DNA of 5,241 bases from positions 1 through 5,241 of the forward strand of contig CAIJOE010000100.1 in NCBI GenBank assembly GCA_903822245.1, read 5' to 3'. The notes under the pieces are model-generated. The model ran no database searches, had not been told where the DNA came from, and saw only the letters and a program-made list of their open reading frames with translations. Both the position numbers and the translations under genes were made by a program. This DNA comes from an uncultured Actinomycetes bacterium. GTDB lineage: Bacteria > Actinomycetota > Actinomycetes > Nanopelagicales > Nanopelagicaceae. Below, in pieces: positions 1 through 5,188 of this stretch (positions within the stretch are counted from its first letter, which is position 1; each line of letters begins with the position of its first letter).

Positions 1-708
1 AAAAATTGAAACCAAAACCTTTAGTTTGCCTTGCTCTGGCATGATCTCAGAGATCGTTGCTGGCAAGGTGGCAAATGGGCCATCCATAACAGTTACGGAC
101 TCGTTGATCTCGAAATCAATCATCTTGATATCTAGCTTCTCGCCCTTCTTAACTGGACGTGGAGCCAAGATGTTCTCTACTTCAGCAAGAGTTAGTGGTG
201 CTGGGTGGTGTGCGTTTCCAACGAAACCGGTAACACCAGGAGTGTTACGCACGCAAGACCAAGATTCATCAGTTAGATCCATACGAACTAGAACGTAGCC
301 AGGAAAAACGTTGCGCTTTACAAGCTTGCGCTCGCCTTTCTTGATCTCAACGATCTCTTCTTCTGGAACTTCTACCTGGAAGATATAATCCTCCATATTA
401 AGAGAGGTAATACGGTTGGCAAGGTTGCCCTTTACCTTCTTCTCATAACCTGCGTATGAGTGAACTACATACCAATCGCCAGGAGCACTGCGAAGTGCGC
501 GGCGGAATTCTGCATTTGGATCATTCTCTTCTTCAGCAAGTTCAGCATCAACCTCTGACTCAATTGCTTCAATAGCCTCTACTGAACCAATTGCTTCGTC
601 AGCGACTACAGATTCTGCAATCTGAGTTGCGAGCGCATTGGCTTCATTAAGTGCGGCATCGGACTGAGCAAGTGCTGCTTCAAACGCGTCTACATTATCA
701 AGTGACAT
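1..708 (-). CDS. nusG: Transcription termination/antitermination factor NusG (3' end cut by window edge)
   Basis: NusG binds RNA polymerase through its NGN domain and links it to Rho or the ribosome through its KOW domain. 236 codons are visible from ATG at 708, with no stop before the window edge. Residues 1-75 are an acidic Ala/Glu-rich extension, typical of actinobacterial NusG and probably disordered. The NGN domain starts at about residue 78 (GDWYVVHSYAGYEKKVK) and contains the RNVFPGYVLVRM motif (about 132-143) and NTPGVTGFVG (about 155-164). The KOW domain begins around residue 205 (DGPFATLPATI) and is cut after KVLVSIF, so I estimate about 15-20 residues are missing. The gene lies 12 nt after secE, with GGGGGAG just before the start. 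The secE-nusG pair normally precedes rplK, which would lie beyond the left edge. The identification is firm. Confidence 0.97.
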   Translation of the reverse strand, partial: MSLDNVDAFEAALAQSDAALNEANALATQIAESVVADEAIGSVEAIEAIESEVDAELAEEENDPNAEFRRALRSAPGDWYVVHSYAGYEKKVKGNLANRITSLNMEDYIFQVEVPEEEIVEIKKGERKLVKRNVFPGYVLVRMDLTDESWSCVRNTPGVTGFVGNAHHPAPLTLAEVENILAPRPVKKGEKLDIKMIDFEINESVTVMDGPFATLPATISEIMPEQGKLKVLVSIF

Positions 709-712
709 CTTT

Positions 713-720
713 ACTCCCCC
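713..720 (-). promoter_or_regulatory. Ribosome binding site of nusG
   Basis: On the minus strand GGGGGAGT directly follows the secE stop codon and lies 4-5 nt before the nusG ATG. It is a strong purine-rich Shine-Dalgarno sequence filling almost all of the 12-nt secE-nusG gap. It fixes the nusG start at 708. Confidence 0.8.
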
Positions 721-954
721 TTATCCAAATACCCAGAAAACAACCTTGGTCAACACAACGTCAAGAAGTGAAACCACGGCGATGATGAATGCTACGAAAA
801 CTAGAACCACTGCGGTGTATGTTGTTAATTGATTGCGAATTGGCCAAACAACTTTCTTAAGTTCGGCAATAACTTGTCGATAGAACAGGTTGATGCGACC
901 GAAGAAGCCAAGCTTCTCTTCGGCTAATTGGTTGTTGTGTACTTCAACAACCAC
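721..954 (-). CDS. secE: Preprotein translocase subunit SecE
   Basis: SecE is the small essential membrane subunit that clamps SecY in the SecYEG protein-export channel. The 77-residue product has the single-span architecture usual in Actinobacteria. It has a short cytosolic N-terminus, then an amphipathic helix with the family motif ELKKVVWP (residues 31-38), then one hydrophobic transmembrane segment at about 46-67, and a short C-terminal tail. The start codon is GTG (952-954), supported by AGAGG 8 nt upstream; no better ATG is available. The stop is TAA at 721-723. It lies 45 nt downstream of tRNA-Trp and 12 nt upstream of nusG on the same strand, so the three are probably co-transcribed. 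The call is secure from motif, size and context. Confidence 0.97.
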   Translation of the reverse strand: MVVEVHNNQLAEEKLGFFGRINLFYRQVIAELKKVVWPIRNQLTTYTAVVLVFVAFIIAVVSLLDVVLTKVVFWVFG

Positions 955-961
955 TTGCGCT

Positions 962-969
962 ACCTCTTT
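962..969 (-). promoter_or_regulatory. Ribosome binding site of secE (supports the GTG start)
   Basis: Minus-strand AAAGAGGT contains a clear AGAGG core 8 nt before the GTG at 954. It decides the start of secE, because the first codon is not ATG. Confidence 0.7.
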
Positions 970-999
970 CTATTTCTAATCAACTAATAAAACATCTTG

Positions 1000-1073
1000 C
1001 AGGGCAGGAGGGACTTGAACCCCCAACCGCCGGTTTTGGAGACCGGAACTCTGGCCAGTTGAGCTACTGCCCT
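1000..1073 (-). tRNA. trnW: tRNA-Trp (anticodon CCA)
   Basis: A complete 74-nt cloverleaf can be folded by hand. The acceptor stem is AGGGCAG/CTGCCCT with discriminator G. The D stem is GCTC/GAGT and the anticodon stem is CCGGT/ACCGG. The 7-nt loop CTCCAAA places the CCA anticodon at 1037-1039 (TGG on the plus strand). The T arm is GGGGG-TTCAAGT-CCCTC. The 3' CCA is not encoded, since CAA follows the discriminator, so it must be added after transcription. A tRNA-Trp just upstream of secE is conserved in Actinobacteria. No terminator hairpin separates it from secE, so joint transcription and RNase processing are likely. Confidence 0.97.
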
Positions 1074-1191
1074 TCAAGCGTTACTTCGACCATGAAGACG
1101 TGCGTCATCATGACCTACTGCAAGCGCCAGAAACGGGAGTCTAGAGGTGAGGGTGGGAGTTAGTAAAACTGAGGTGGCATACTCGCCTTCT
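1074..1191. promoter_or_regulatory. Divergent intergenic region between tRNA-Trp and the aminotransferase gene
   Basis: These 118 bp must carry the minus-strand promoter for tRNA-Trp-secE-nusG and the plus-strand promoter for the aminotransferase. For the minus strand, the best candidate I see is a -35-like TTTACT (plus 1162-1167) and a -10-like TAGACT (plus 1138-1143) with an 18-bp spacer. It would give a leader of roughly 55-60 nt before the tRNA. Each hexamer matches consensus at only 4 of 6 positions. A short interrupted palindrome, GTCAT-C-ATGAC, sits at 1104-1114. An open frame runs from a GTG at 1147 into the downstream gene, but I treat it as noncoding leader. Confidence 0.45.
1175..1183 (+). 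promoter_or_regulatory. Extended -10 promoter element for a probably leaderless aminotransferase mRNA
   Basis: TGG-CATACT matches the extended -10 pattern TGn-TATAAT, with 4 of 6 core bases plus the TG. It ends 8 bases before the ATG at 1192. A transcript from this element would start at or within a base or two of the ATG. No -35 hexamer lies at normal spacing, and no Shine-Dalgarno sequence lies at usable distance from this ATG. Both fit a leaderless mRNA, a common class in Actinobacteria. Confidence 0.5.
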
Positions 1192-2400
1192 ATGAGCGCA
1201 AAACCAAGAATTTCACGCCGGATCGCAGCCATCGCTGAGTCGGCCACTTTGGCTGTTGATGCAAAGGCTAAGGCCCTAAAAGCTGCAAGTCGCCCAGTCA
1301 TTGGTTTTGGCGCAGGTGAACCAGATTTTCCAACTCCTGATTACATTGTTAAAGCCGCGCAAGATGCAGCTAGCAAACCAGCAAATCATCGCTACTCACC
1401 AACACCAGGGCTTCCAGAACTGCGTGATGCAATTGTTGCTAAGACTTTGCGCGATTCAAATTATGTAATCAATGCTGACCAAGTACTAGTTACCAATGGT
1501 GGTAAGCAAGCTGTTTATCAAGCATTTGCATCAATCGTGGACCCAGGTGATGAAGTAATTCTTCCCGCTCCTTATTGGACCACCTATCCAGAGTGCATCA
1601 AGCTTGCTGGTGGAATTGCAGTTGAAGTATTTGCCGATGAAACGCAAAACTATTGTGTCAGCGTAGATCAACTAGAAGCAGCTCGCACTGATAAGACAAA
1701 GGTGCTTCTATTTTGTTCACCTTCAAACCCAACTGGGTCGGTTTACTCACCAGAGCAAGTAAAAGAAATTGGCCAATGGGCGCTAAAGCATGGCATCTGG
1801 GTCATAACTGATGAGATCTATGAACACCTTCGCTATGACGGGGCAAGCGCCCCATCACTTCCAGTAATCGTTCCGGAATTAGCTGACACCACAATTATTC
1901 TAAATGGCGTTGCTAAGACTTATGCCATGACTGGATGGCGAGTGGGTTGGATGATCGGTCCAAAGGATGTAATCAAAGCAGCAACAAATCTGCAATCACA
2001 CCTCTCATCGAATGTGGCAAATATTTCCCAGCGCGCAGCTATTGCTGCCCTTACTGGTGACCTAACTGCCGTGCATGAAATGGGTGTGGCTTTTGATCGT
2101 CGCCGTAAGTTAATTGTAAAAATGCTAAATGAGATTCCTGGTGTGCAATGCCCAAACCCAACTGGCGCGTTCTATGTTTATCCATCAGTAAAGGGAGTTC
2201 TTGGAAAAGAAATCCGTGGCAAGCGTCCACAAACATCAGCAGAACTTGCAACACTTATTCTTGAAGAGGTAGAAGTTGCAGCTGTTCCAGGAGAAGCATT
2301 TGGACCTTCTGGATACCTACGCTTTTCATATGCCCTAAGCGATGAAGATATCGTCGAAGGTATTACTCGTGTTGCAAAGCTTTTAGCTGAAGCTAAATAG
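1192..2400 (+). CDS. aspC: Pyridoxal phosphate-dependent aspartate-type aminotransferase (class I)
   Basis: The enzyme probably interconverts aspartate and 2-oxoglutarate with oxaloacetate and glutamate in the cytosol, using pyridoxal phosphate (PLP). The 402-residue product looks like the bacterial I-gamma type of class I/II aminotransferases. Near the N-terminus it has the signature SATLAVDAKAKAL (about 18-30) and FGAGEPDFPTPDY (about 39-51). PLP-site motifs follow in order: TNGGKQA (101-107), PSNPTG (177-182) with Asn179, TDEIY (206-210) with Asp207, and AKTYAMTGWRVGW (241-253) with Lys242 as the expected Schiff-base lysine. Arg377 in YLRFSY should bind the substrate carboxylate. I chose ATG 1192 because homologues begin a few residues before RISRRIAAIAESAT. 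A GTG at 1147 would add 15 residues that do not look like the family. Prephenate (arogenate) or tyrosine transamination cannot be excluded. Its stop overlaps the convergent murB end by 8 bp. Confidence 0.93.
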   Translation: MSAKPRISRRIAAIAESATLAVDAKAKALKAASRPVIGFGAGEPDFPTPDYIVKAAQDAASKPANHRYSPTPGLPELRDAIVAKTLRDSNYVINADQVLVTNGGKQAVYQAFASIVDPGDEVILPAPYWTTYPECIKLAGGIAVEVFADETQNYCVSVDQLEAARTDKTKVLLFCSPSNPTGSVYSPEQVKEIGQWALKHGIWVITDEIYEHLRYDGASAPSLPVIVPELADTTIILNGVAKTYAMTGWRVGWMIGPKDVIKAATNLQSHLSSNVANISQRAAIAALTGDLTAVHEMGVAFDRRRKLIVKMLNEIPGVQCPNPTGAFYVYPSVKGVLGKEIRGKRPQTSAELATLILEEVEVAAVPGEAFGPSGYLRFSYALSDEDIVEGITRVAKLLAEAK

Positions 2401-3412
2401 TCACGCCAACAAACTGAACTTCAGGTTCTAAGTTAATCCCAAACTTTTCTAAAACTTTTGCGCGCGCATCTTTGGCCAAGGCAATTAAATCTGCTGCGGT
2501 AGCGTCACCAGAATTAGAAAGTGCCAAGACGTGCTTTGGCGATATCTGAGCACCGGCTAATTTAAATCCTTTTTCCACGCCAGCATGTTCCATTAACCAA
2601 GCTGCAGAAGTCTTTACTTTGCCATCACTTTGTGGCCACTTCGGTGCATCAACCGGCAGTTTTGCTGCATCTGCTGCAGAGAGAATCGGATTAGTAAAGA
2701 AGGAACCAGCTGAATTAATTCCGCCACCAACCAACATTCCTTTAGCTGCTCGTAGTTTTAAAACCACCTCGCGAAGTTTTGCAATTGGAACTCTGGCGCC
2801 GATCTCAACGCCCAACTCTTTAGCAAGTTCGCTGTATTGAACTGGCAGAGATTCTTCGCCTCGGCGAAGCTGAAAAGTGACATCTAAAATTACGTAACGC
2901 CCAGCTTCTTTCTTAAACTTTGAAGTGCGATAGCCAAACTCACATTCACTTGCTGCAAAACTTTTTATTTCACCAAGCGTGCGATCAAAAGTGCGCACCC
3001 GGGCAATTACTTCAGCCACTTCATGGCCATATGCTCCGATATTTTGAATTGGTGCTCCTCCGACTGTTCCGGGAATTCCACTTAGCGATTCCAGGTTTGC
3101 CAACTGTTTTTCAATAGTGAAGGCAACAAACTCATCCCAATCCTCACCAGAACTAACGGTCAAAGTGCCACCGCTGCAAGCATCAATTACAAATGAATTA
3201 CCTTTAGTCTCAACACAAATAACGGTGCCATCAAAACCTTGATCACTTATCAAAACATTGGAGCCACCACCCAAAATAAGAAGAGGGGTCTTGGAAGCAT
3301 CTGCGGCCCTAACAGCTGCAATAAATTCTTCTTCGCTTTTAACGTGCACCAAATTCTTTGCTGGCCCACCAACTTTGAGAGTGGTGAAGTCTGAGAGATT
3401 TTCAGTGCTCAT
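2393..3412 (-). CDS. murB: UDP-N-acetylenolpyruvoylglucosamine reductase MurB (type I)
   Basis: MurB is a cytosolic FAD enzyme that uses NADPH to reduce UDP-GlcNAc-enolpyruvate to UDP-MurNAc, the second committed step of peptidoglycan synthesis. The 339-residue length matches type I MurB. The N-terminal part holds the FAD-binding motifs LGGGSNVLISD (47-57) and LSGIPGTVGGAPIQNIGAYG (110-129). YRTSKFK (161-167), with Tyr161 and Arg162, is diagnostic of type I enzymes. NSAGSFFTNP (233-242) carries the expected proton-donor Ser237. LEPEVQFVG (328-336) carries the catalytic Glu331. All active-site residues I can check are present. It is the last gene of the operon, 9 nt after the GT2-like gene. 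The only Shine-Dalgarno-like sequence (GAAGG) is 12 nt before ATG, inside the end of the upstream gene. The stop TAG lies inside the end of the convergent aminotransferase gene. Confidence 0.97.
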   Translation of the reverse strand: MSTENLSDFTTLKVGGPAKNLVHVKSEEEFIAAVRAADASKTPLLILGGGSNVLISDQGFDGTVICVETKGNSFVIDACSGGTLTVSSGEDWDEFVAFTIEKQLANLESLSGIPGTVGGAPIQNIGAYGHEVAEVIARVRTFDRTLGEIKSFAASECEFGYRTSKFKKEAGRYVILDVTFQLRRGEESLPVQYSELAKELGVEIGARVPIAKLREVVLKLRAAKGMLVGGGINSAGSFFTNPILSAADAAKLPVDAPKWPQSDGKVKTSAAWLMEHAGVEKGFKLAGAQISPKHVLALSNSGDATAADLIALAKDARAKVLEKFGINLEPEVQFVGVTI

Positions 3413-3421
3413 GGTCTAAGG

Positions 3422-4174
3422 CTACCTTCGTTCAATCAAGATCTCAGTCTTACCGCGGAAGCGATCTAAAATCCGATCGTAATTCTTCTTTGACTGTTCA
3501 TCGCGAAAGGCTTCATCGGTGTCGTAATAGCCGTGATGGCGCTCTTGCTTAAGTGGAAGCTCCATCTGCCAGAGTCGGCCTTGGCCTTGACGCAGGCGAA
3601 GAGAAAATTCAATGTCAGCATTGCGGTAATAAACGGCGCGAATATTAAATAGGTTCACACTTAAAGCGGCATCTTTATTTACCGCAAAGAAATAACTAAA
3701 GAGCACATCTACTTCACCTGGGCCTTTGTCATCGACACTTCGCCATTCATCGGCAATATTGATTAAGCCACCTTTCCAGCCTACGGCGCAAAATACCCCC
3801 TCGTTTAATTTTGCAAGGACTGGGGAAATTGCATCGCCTGTTAAATTCGTTGAAGGATCCATAATGATTACATCCTTGGAGTTGGCCAGTTTGATTAGTG
3901 CATTTATCCCTTCGCCCCAGCCAACGCCTTCGGTTATTTGAACTACATAGGTGCGCTCATCTTGAATGCTTTCTAGTCCAACCATGTCTGGTGAGCCAGA
4001 GATAAGAAGGTAAATAGCAATATCTTCGCCAACATTGGCTTTTGTGGCATTGATGCAAGTAACGGTGTCTTGAATAAAACCATCCGTATAGATCAAGACC
4101 GTGGCAGTGAAATCCTTTTTTGATAAATTACGAAGATCACCAATTCGCTTATAGACCTTCAGCGGCACGCTCAT
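3422..4174 (-). CDS. GT2-like glycosyltransferase-fold protein of unknown substrate
   Basis: The 250-residue protein has no signal peptide or membrane span, so it is probably cytosolic or peripheral. Residues 22-62 resemble the first strands of a GT-A fold (TATVLIYTDG, then YLLISGSPD, as in family 2 enzymes). VGWGEGINALIKLA (84-97) matches the usual glycine-rich motif before the metal site. The metal-binding DXD position appears as MDPST (105-109), so the second Asp is Ser108. YYRNADIEFSLRLR (182-195) corresponds to the acceptor-side ED motif, with Asp187 kept and Ala before it. The C-terminus (KQERHHGYY and SKKNYDRILDRFR) resembles actinobacterial GT2-like proteins I recall. I chose ATG at 4174 because it overlaps the hadB stop as ATGA; an upstream in-frame ATG at 4225 lies deep inside hadB. 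The neighbours suggest an envelope role, but donor and acceptor cannot be read from the sequence. Confidence 0.75.
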   Translation of the reverse strand: MSVPLKVYKRIGDLRNLSKKDFTATVLIYTDGFIQDTVTCINATKANVGEDIAIYLLISGSPDMVGLESIQDERTYVVQITEGVGWGEGINALIKLANSKDVIIMDPSTNLTGDAISPVLAKLNEGVFCAVGWKGGLINIADEWRSVDDKGPGEVDVLFSYFFAVNKDAALSVNLFNIRAVYYRNADIEFSLRLRQGQGRLWQMELPLKQERHHGYYDTDEAFRDEQSKKNYDRILDRFRGKTEILIERR

Positions 4175-4569
4175 GAGAGTTTTATTACGCCCTTGGCCAT
4201 ACCTAATACTTTTACTTGCCCACACATTGCCGTGAGTTCAATCTTTGCTAGTCCGCCTTCTAGTTCCAAGACTTTCCCAGAGACTACAAGTTCCACATCT
4301 ACACCAGCTGGAACTACCACTGGCTTAATGAATTTTGCGGAGAACTCTTTCACGCTGCCAGAACCAGCAAGCTCTGAAAGATACTTCCCAGCAAGTGCCA
4401 TCGTAAACATGCCATGGGCTATTACATCTGCAAGCCCGACAGATTTAGCAAAGCTTTCATCTTGGTGAATTGGGTTTTGATCGCCACTTGCATCGGCATA
4501 TTGCTTTAGAAGCGCGCGATTAATTGAATAGCTTTTTGGTGCCAGCTCTTGGCCAAGGGTCAGAGTCAT
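4171..4569 (-). CDS. hadB: (3R)-hydroxyacyl-ACP dehydratase catalytic subunit HadB (MaoC-like)
   Basis: This is a single hotdog-fold MaoC domain of 132 residues. It probably removes water from (3R)-hydroxyacyl-ACP in type II fatty acid elongation as a heterodimer with HadA. The catalytic hydratase-2 signature is intact: GDQNPIHQDESFAKSVG (29-45), with Asp30 and His35 as the expected catalytic pair. It is followed by ADVIAHGMFTMALAGKYL (47-64). The C-terminal half has the expected strands (FIKPVVVPAGVDVELVVSGKV). The start ATG overlaps the hadA stop as ATGA, and no Shine-Dalgarno sequence is evident, so translation is probably coupled. It is best known from mycolic acid synthesis in mycobacteria. 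Outside mycolate-producing lineages a general fatty acid role is likely (inference). A CoA-linked R-specific enoyl hydratase is the main alternative. Confidence 0.9.
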   Translation of the reverse strand: MTLTLGQELAPKSYSINRALLKQYADASGDQNPIHQDESFAKSVGLADVIAHGMFTMALAGKYLSELAGSGSVKEFSAKFIKPVVVPAGVDVELVVSGKVLELEGGLAKIELTAMCGQVKVLGMAKGVIKLS

Positions 4570-4949
4570 GCGCGCACAACCAACGTTGACCAGGTGGAAA
4601 CTACTAAATCTGAACCTGAATGAAGATCGGAGCGAACTGAAACAATTTCATTTCCCGCAACTACTCGATGAGTCTCGATTGTTGAAGAGCAAAGCAAATC
4701 ATCGCCAGCAACTATTGGGCGCAGGATTTCAAACTTTTGTTCACCGTGAACAACCCGAGTCCAATCCAAGCCACTATCTTGTAGCAGTTTTTGGGATTGA
4801 TCTAAGGAAATTGAGATTGCAAAAGTGGGAGGAGCACAATCTAAATTTGGCTCGCCAATAACAGCGGCAAATTTTGTGATGCTCTCTTGAGATACCTTTA
4901 CGCTTTTATCACCGGTAAAGGTGCGCCCGATTAGATCGGGATCAAGCAT
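4566..4949 (-). CDS. hadA: HadA-type dehydratase partner subunit (MaoC N-terminal-like, shortened)
   Basis: The 127-residue hotdog protein precedes hadB and should form the HadAB heterodimer, giving the substrate-holding subunit. Family motifs are present: an N-terminal LIGRTF, APPTFAIS (39-46), GLDWTRVVHGEQKFEILRPIVAGD (60-83), where VVHGEQKF is characteristic, and the strand ETHRVVAGNEIVSVRSDLH. Between IGEP (31-34) and APPTF the usual segment of about 18 residues (of the form NPxYxDxxAAxxxGxxDVI) is cut to four (NLDC), so the protein is shorter than the roughly 145-160 residues I expect. The frame is intact across this point. The start is ATG at 4949, only 3 nt after the rpmG stop, with no strong Shine-Dalgarno sequence. 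The stop overlaps hadB as ATGA. Confidence 0.88.
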   Translation of the reverse strand: MLDPDLIGRTFTGDKSVKVSQESITKFAAVIGEPNLDCAPPTFAISISLDQSQKLLQDSGLDWTRVVHGEQKFEILRPIVAGDDLLCSSTIETHRVVAGNEIVSVRSDLHSGSDLVVSTWSTLVVRA

Positions 4950-4952
4950 TGG

Positions 4953-5123
4953 TTAGCGAGTCTCGCGGTGAAGCTGTGAAGACTTGCAACGTGGGCAGAA
5001 CTTCTTAAGTTCAAGACGATCTGGATCGTTACGACGGTTCTTCTTTGTAATGTAGTTACGTTCTTTGCACTCTACGCAGGCCATAGTGATCTTTGGGCGT
5101 ACATCCGCGCTCTTACTTGCCAT
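4953..5123 (-). CDS. rpmG: 50S ribosomal protein L33 (zinc-ribbon type)
   Basis: L33 is a small protein of the large ribosomal subunit near the E site. The 56-residue product is MASKSADVRP followed by a typical L33 body: ITMACVECKERNYITKKNRRN (12-32), then DRLELKKFCPRCKSSQLHRETR. Two CxxC pairs (Cys16/Cys19 and Cys43/Cys46) mark the zinc-binding C+ form rather than the zinc-free form. The ATG at 5123 follows a strong AGAAGGAG 7 nt upstream. It is the first protein gene after tRNA-Met and heads the operon leading to hadA; only 3 nt separate the two. This rpmG-hadA-hadB linkage is conserved in Actinobacteria. The gene is complete, with a TAA stop. Confidence 0.97.
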   Translation of the reverse strand: MASKSADVRPKITMACVECKERNYITKKNRRNDPDRLELKKFCPRCKSSQLHRETR

Positions 5124-5130
5124 GCTCGTG

Positions 5131-5138
5131 CTCCTTCT
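5131..5138 (-). promoter_or_regulatory. Ribosome binding site of rpmG
   Basis: Minus-strand AGAAGGAG is a near-perfect Shine-Dalgarno sequence 7 nt before the rpmG ATG. It is the best one in this operon; the downstream genes appear to depend on coupling. Confidence 0.8.
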
Positions 5139-5152
5139 AGTTAATCAAGACC

Positions 5153-5173
5153 GCTAGGTTACTTCAACCTAGC
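5153..5173 (-). other. Perfect stem-loop between tRNA-Met and rpmG
   Basis: GCTAGGTT and its exact reverse complement AACCTAGC flank a 5-nt loop, giving a perfect 8-bp stem. It lies 15 nt downstream of the tRNA-Met 3' CCA and 14 nt upstream of the rpmG Shine-Dalgarno sequence. On the minus strand it is followed by GGTCTTGATTAAC, with no T-run, so it is not a standard intrinsic terminator. It could be a processing or stability element separating the tRNA from the rpmG mRNA, a weak attenuator, or an operator. Confidence 0.6.
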
Positions 5174-5188
5174 CTTATTCGAAAATTC

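Noticed and set aside
26..298. Plus-strand 90-codon open frame opposite nusG
   Set aside because: It is antisense to the NGN and KOW coding sequence. Low-complexity Ser/Thr composition and lack of a domain suggest a chance frame.
1147..1191. Upstream GTG start extending the aminotransferase by 15 residues
   Set aside because: The extra residues do not look like the family N-terminus, and an extended -10 element overlaps them. A GGGAG before the GTG keeps the possibility open, so it is listed under findings rather than annotated.
1074..1301. Minus-strand 75-codon open frame covering the divergent region and the aminotransferase 5' end
   Set aside because: It lies antisense to a well-supported gene, has no recognisable domain, and abuts tRNA-Trp where promoter and leader are expected.
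2412..2434. Imperfect hairpin (AACT-GAAC/GTTC-ta-AGTT) just past the aminotransferase stop, considered as a terminator
   Set aside because: It has a short bulged stem, is followed by AATCCC with no T-run, and lies within murB coding sequence. Not convincing.
4175..4225. Longer GT2-like protein starting at ATG 4225 inside hadB
   Set aside because: It would overlap hadB by 55 bp and add 17 residues of out-of-frame hadB sequence. The ATGA junction at 4171-4174 is the normal arrangement in this operon.
4568..4861. Plus-strand 97-codon open frame opposite hadA
   Set aside because: It lies fully inside hadA, which has clear family motifs. I see no ribosome binding site or recognisable domain for it.
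4956..4966. GCGAG-T-CTCGC palindrome at the end of rpmG, considered as a control element for hadA
   Set aside because: It encodes the last rpmG residues, and as RNA it can form only about 4 bp around a 3-nt loop. Probably chance.
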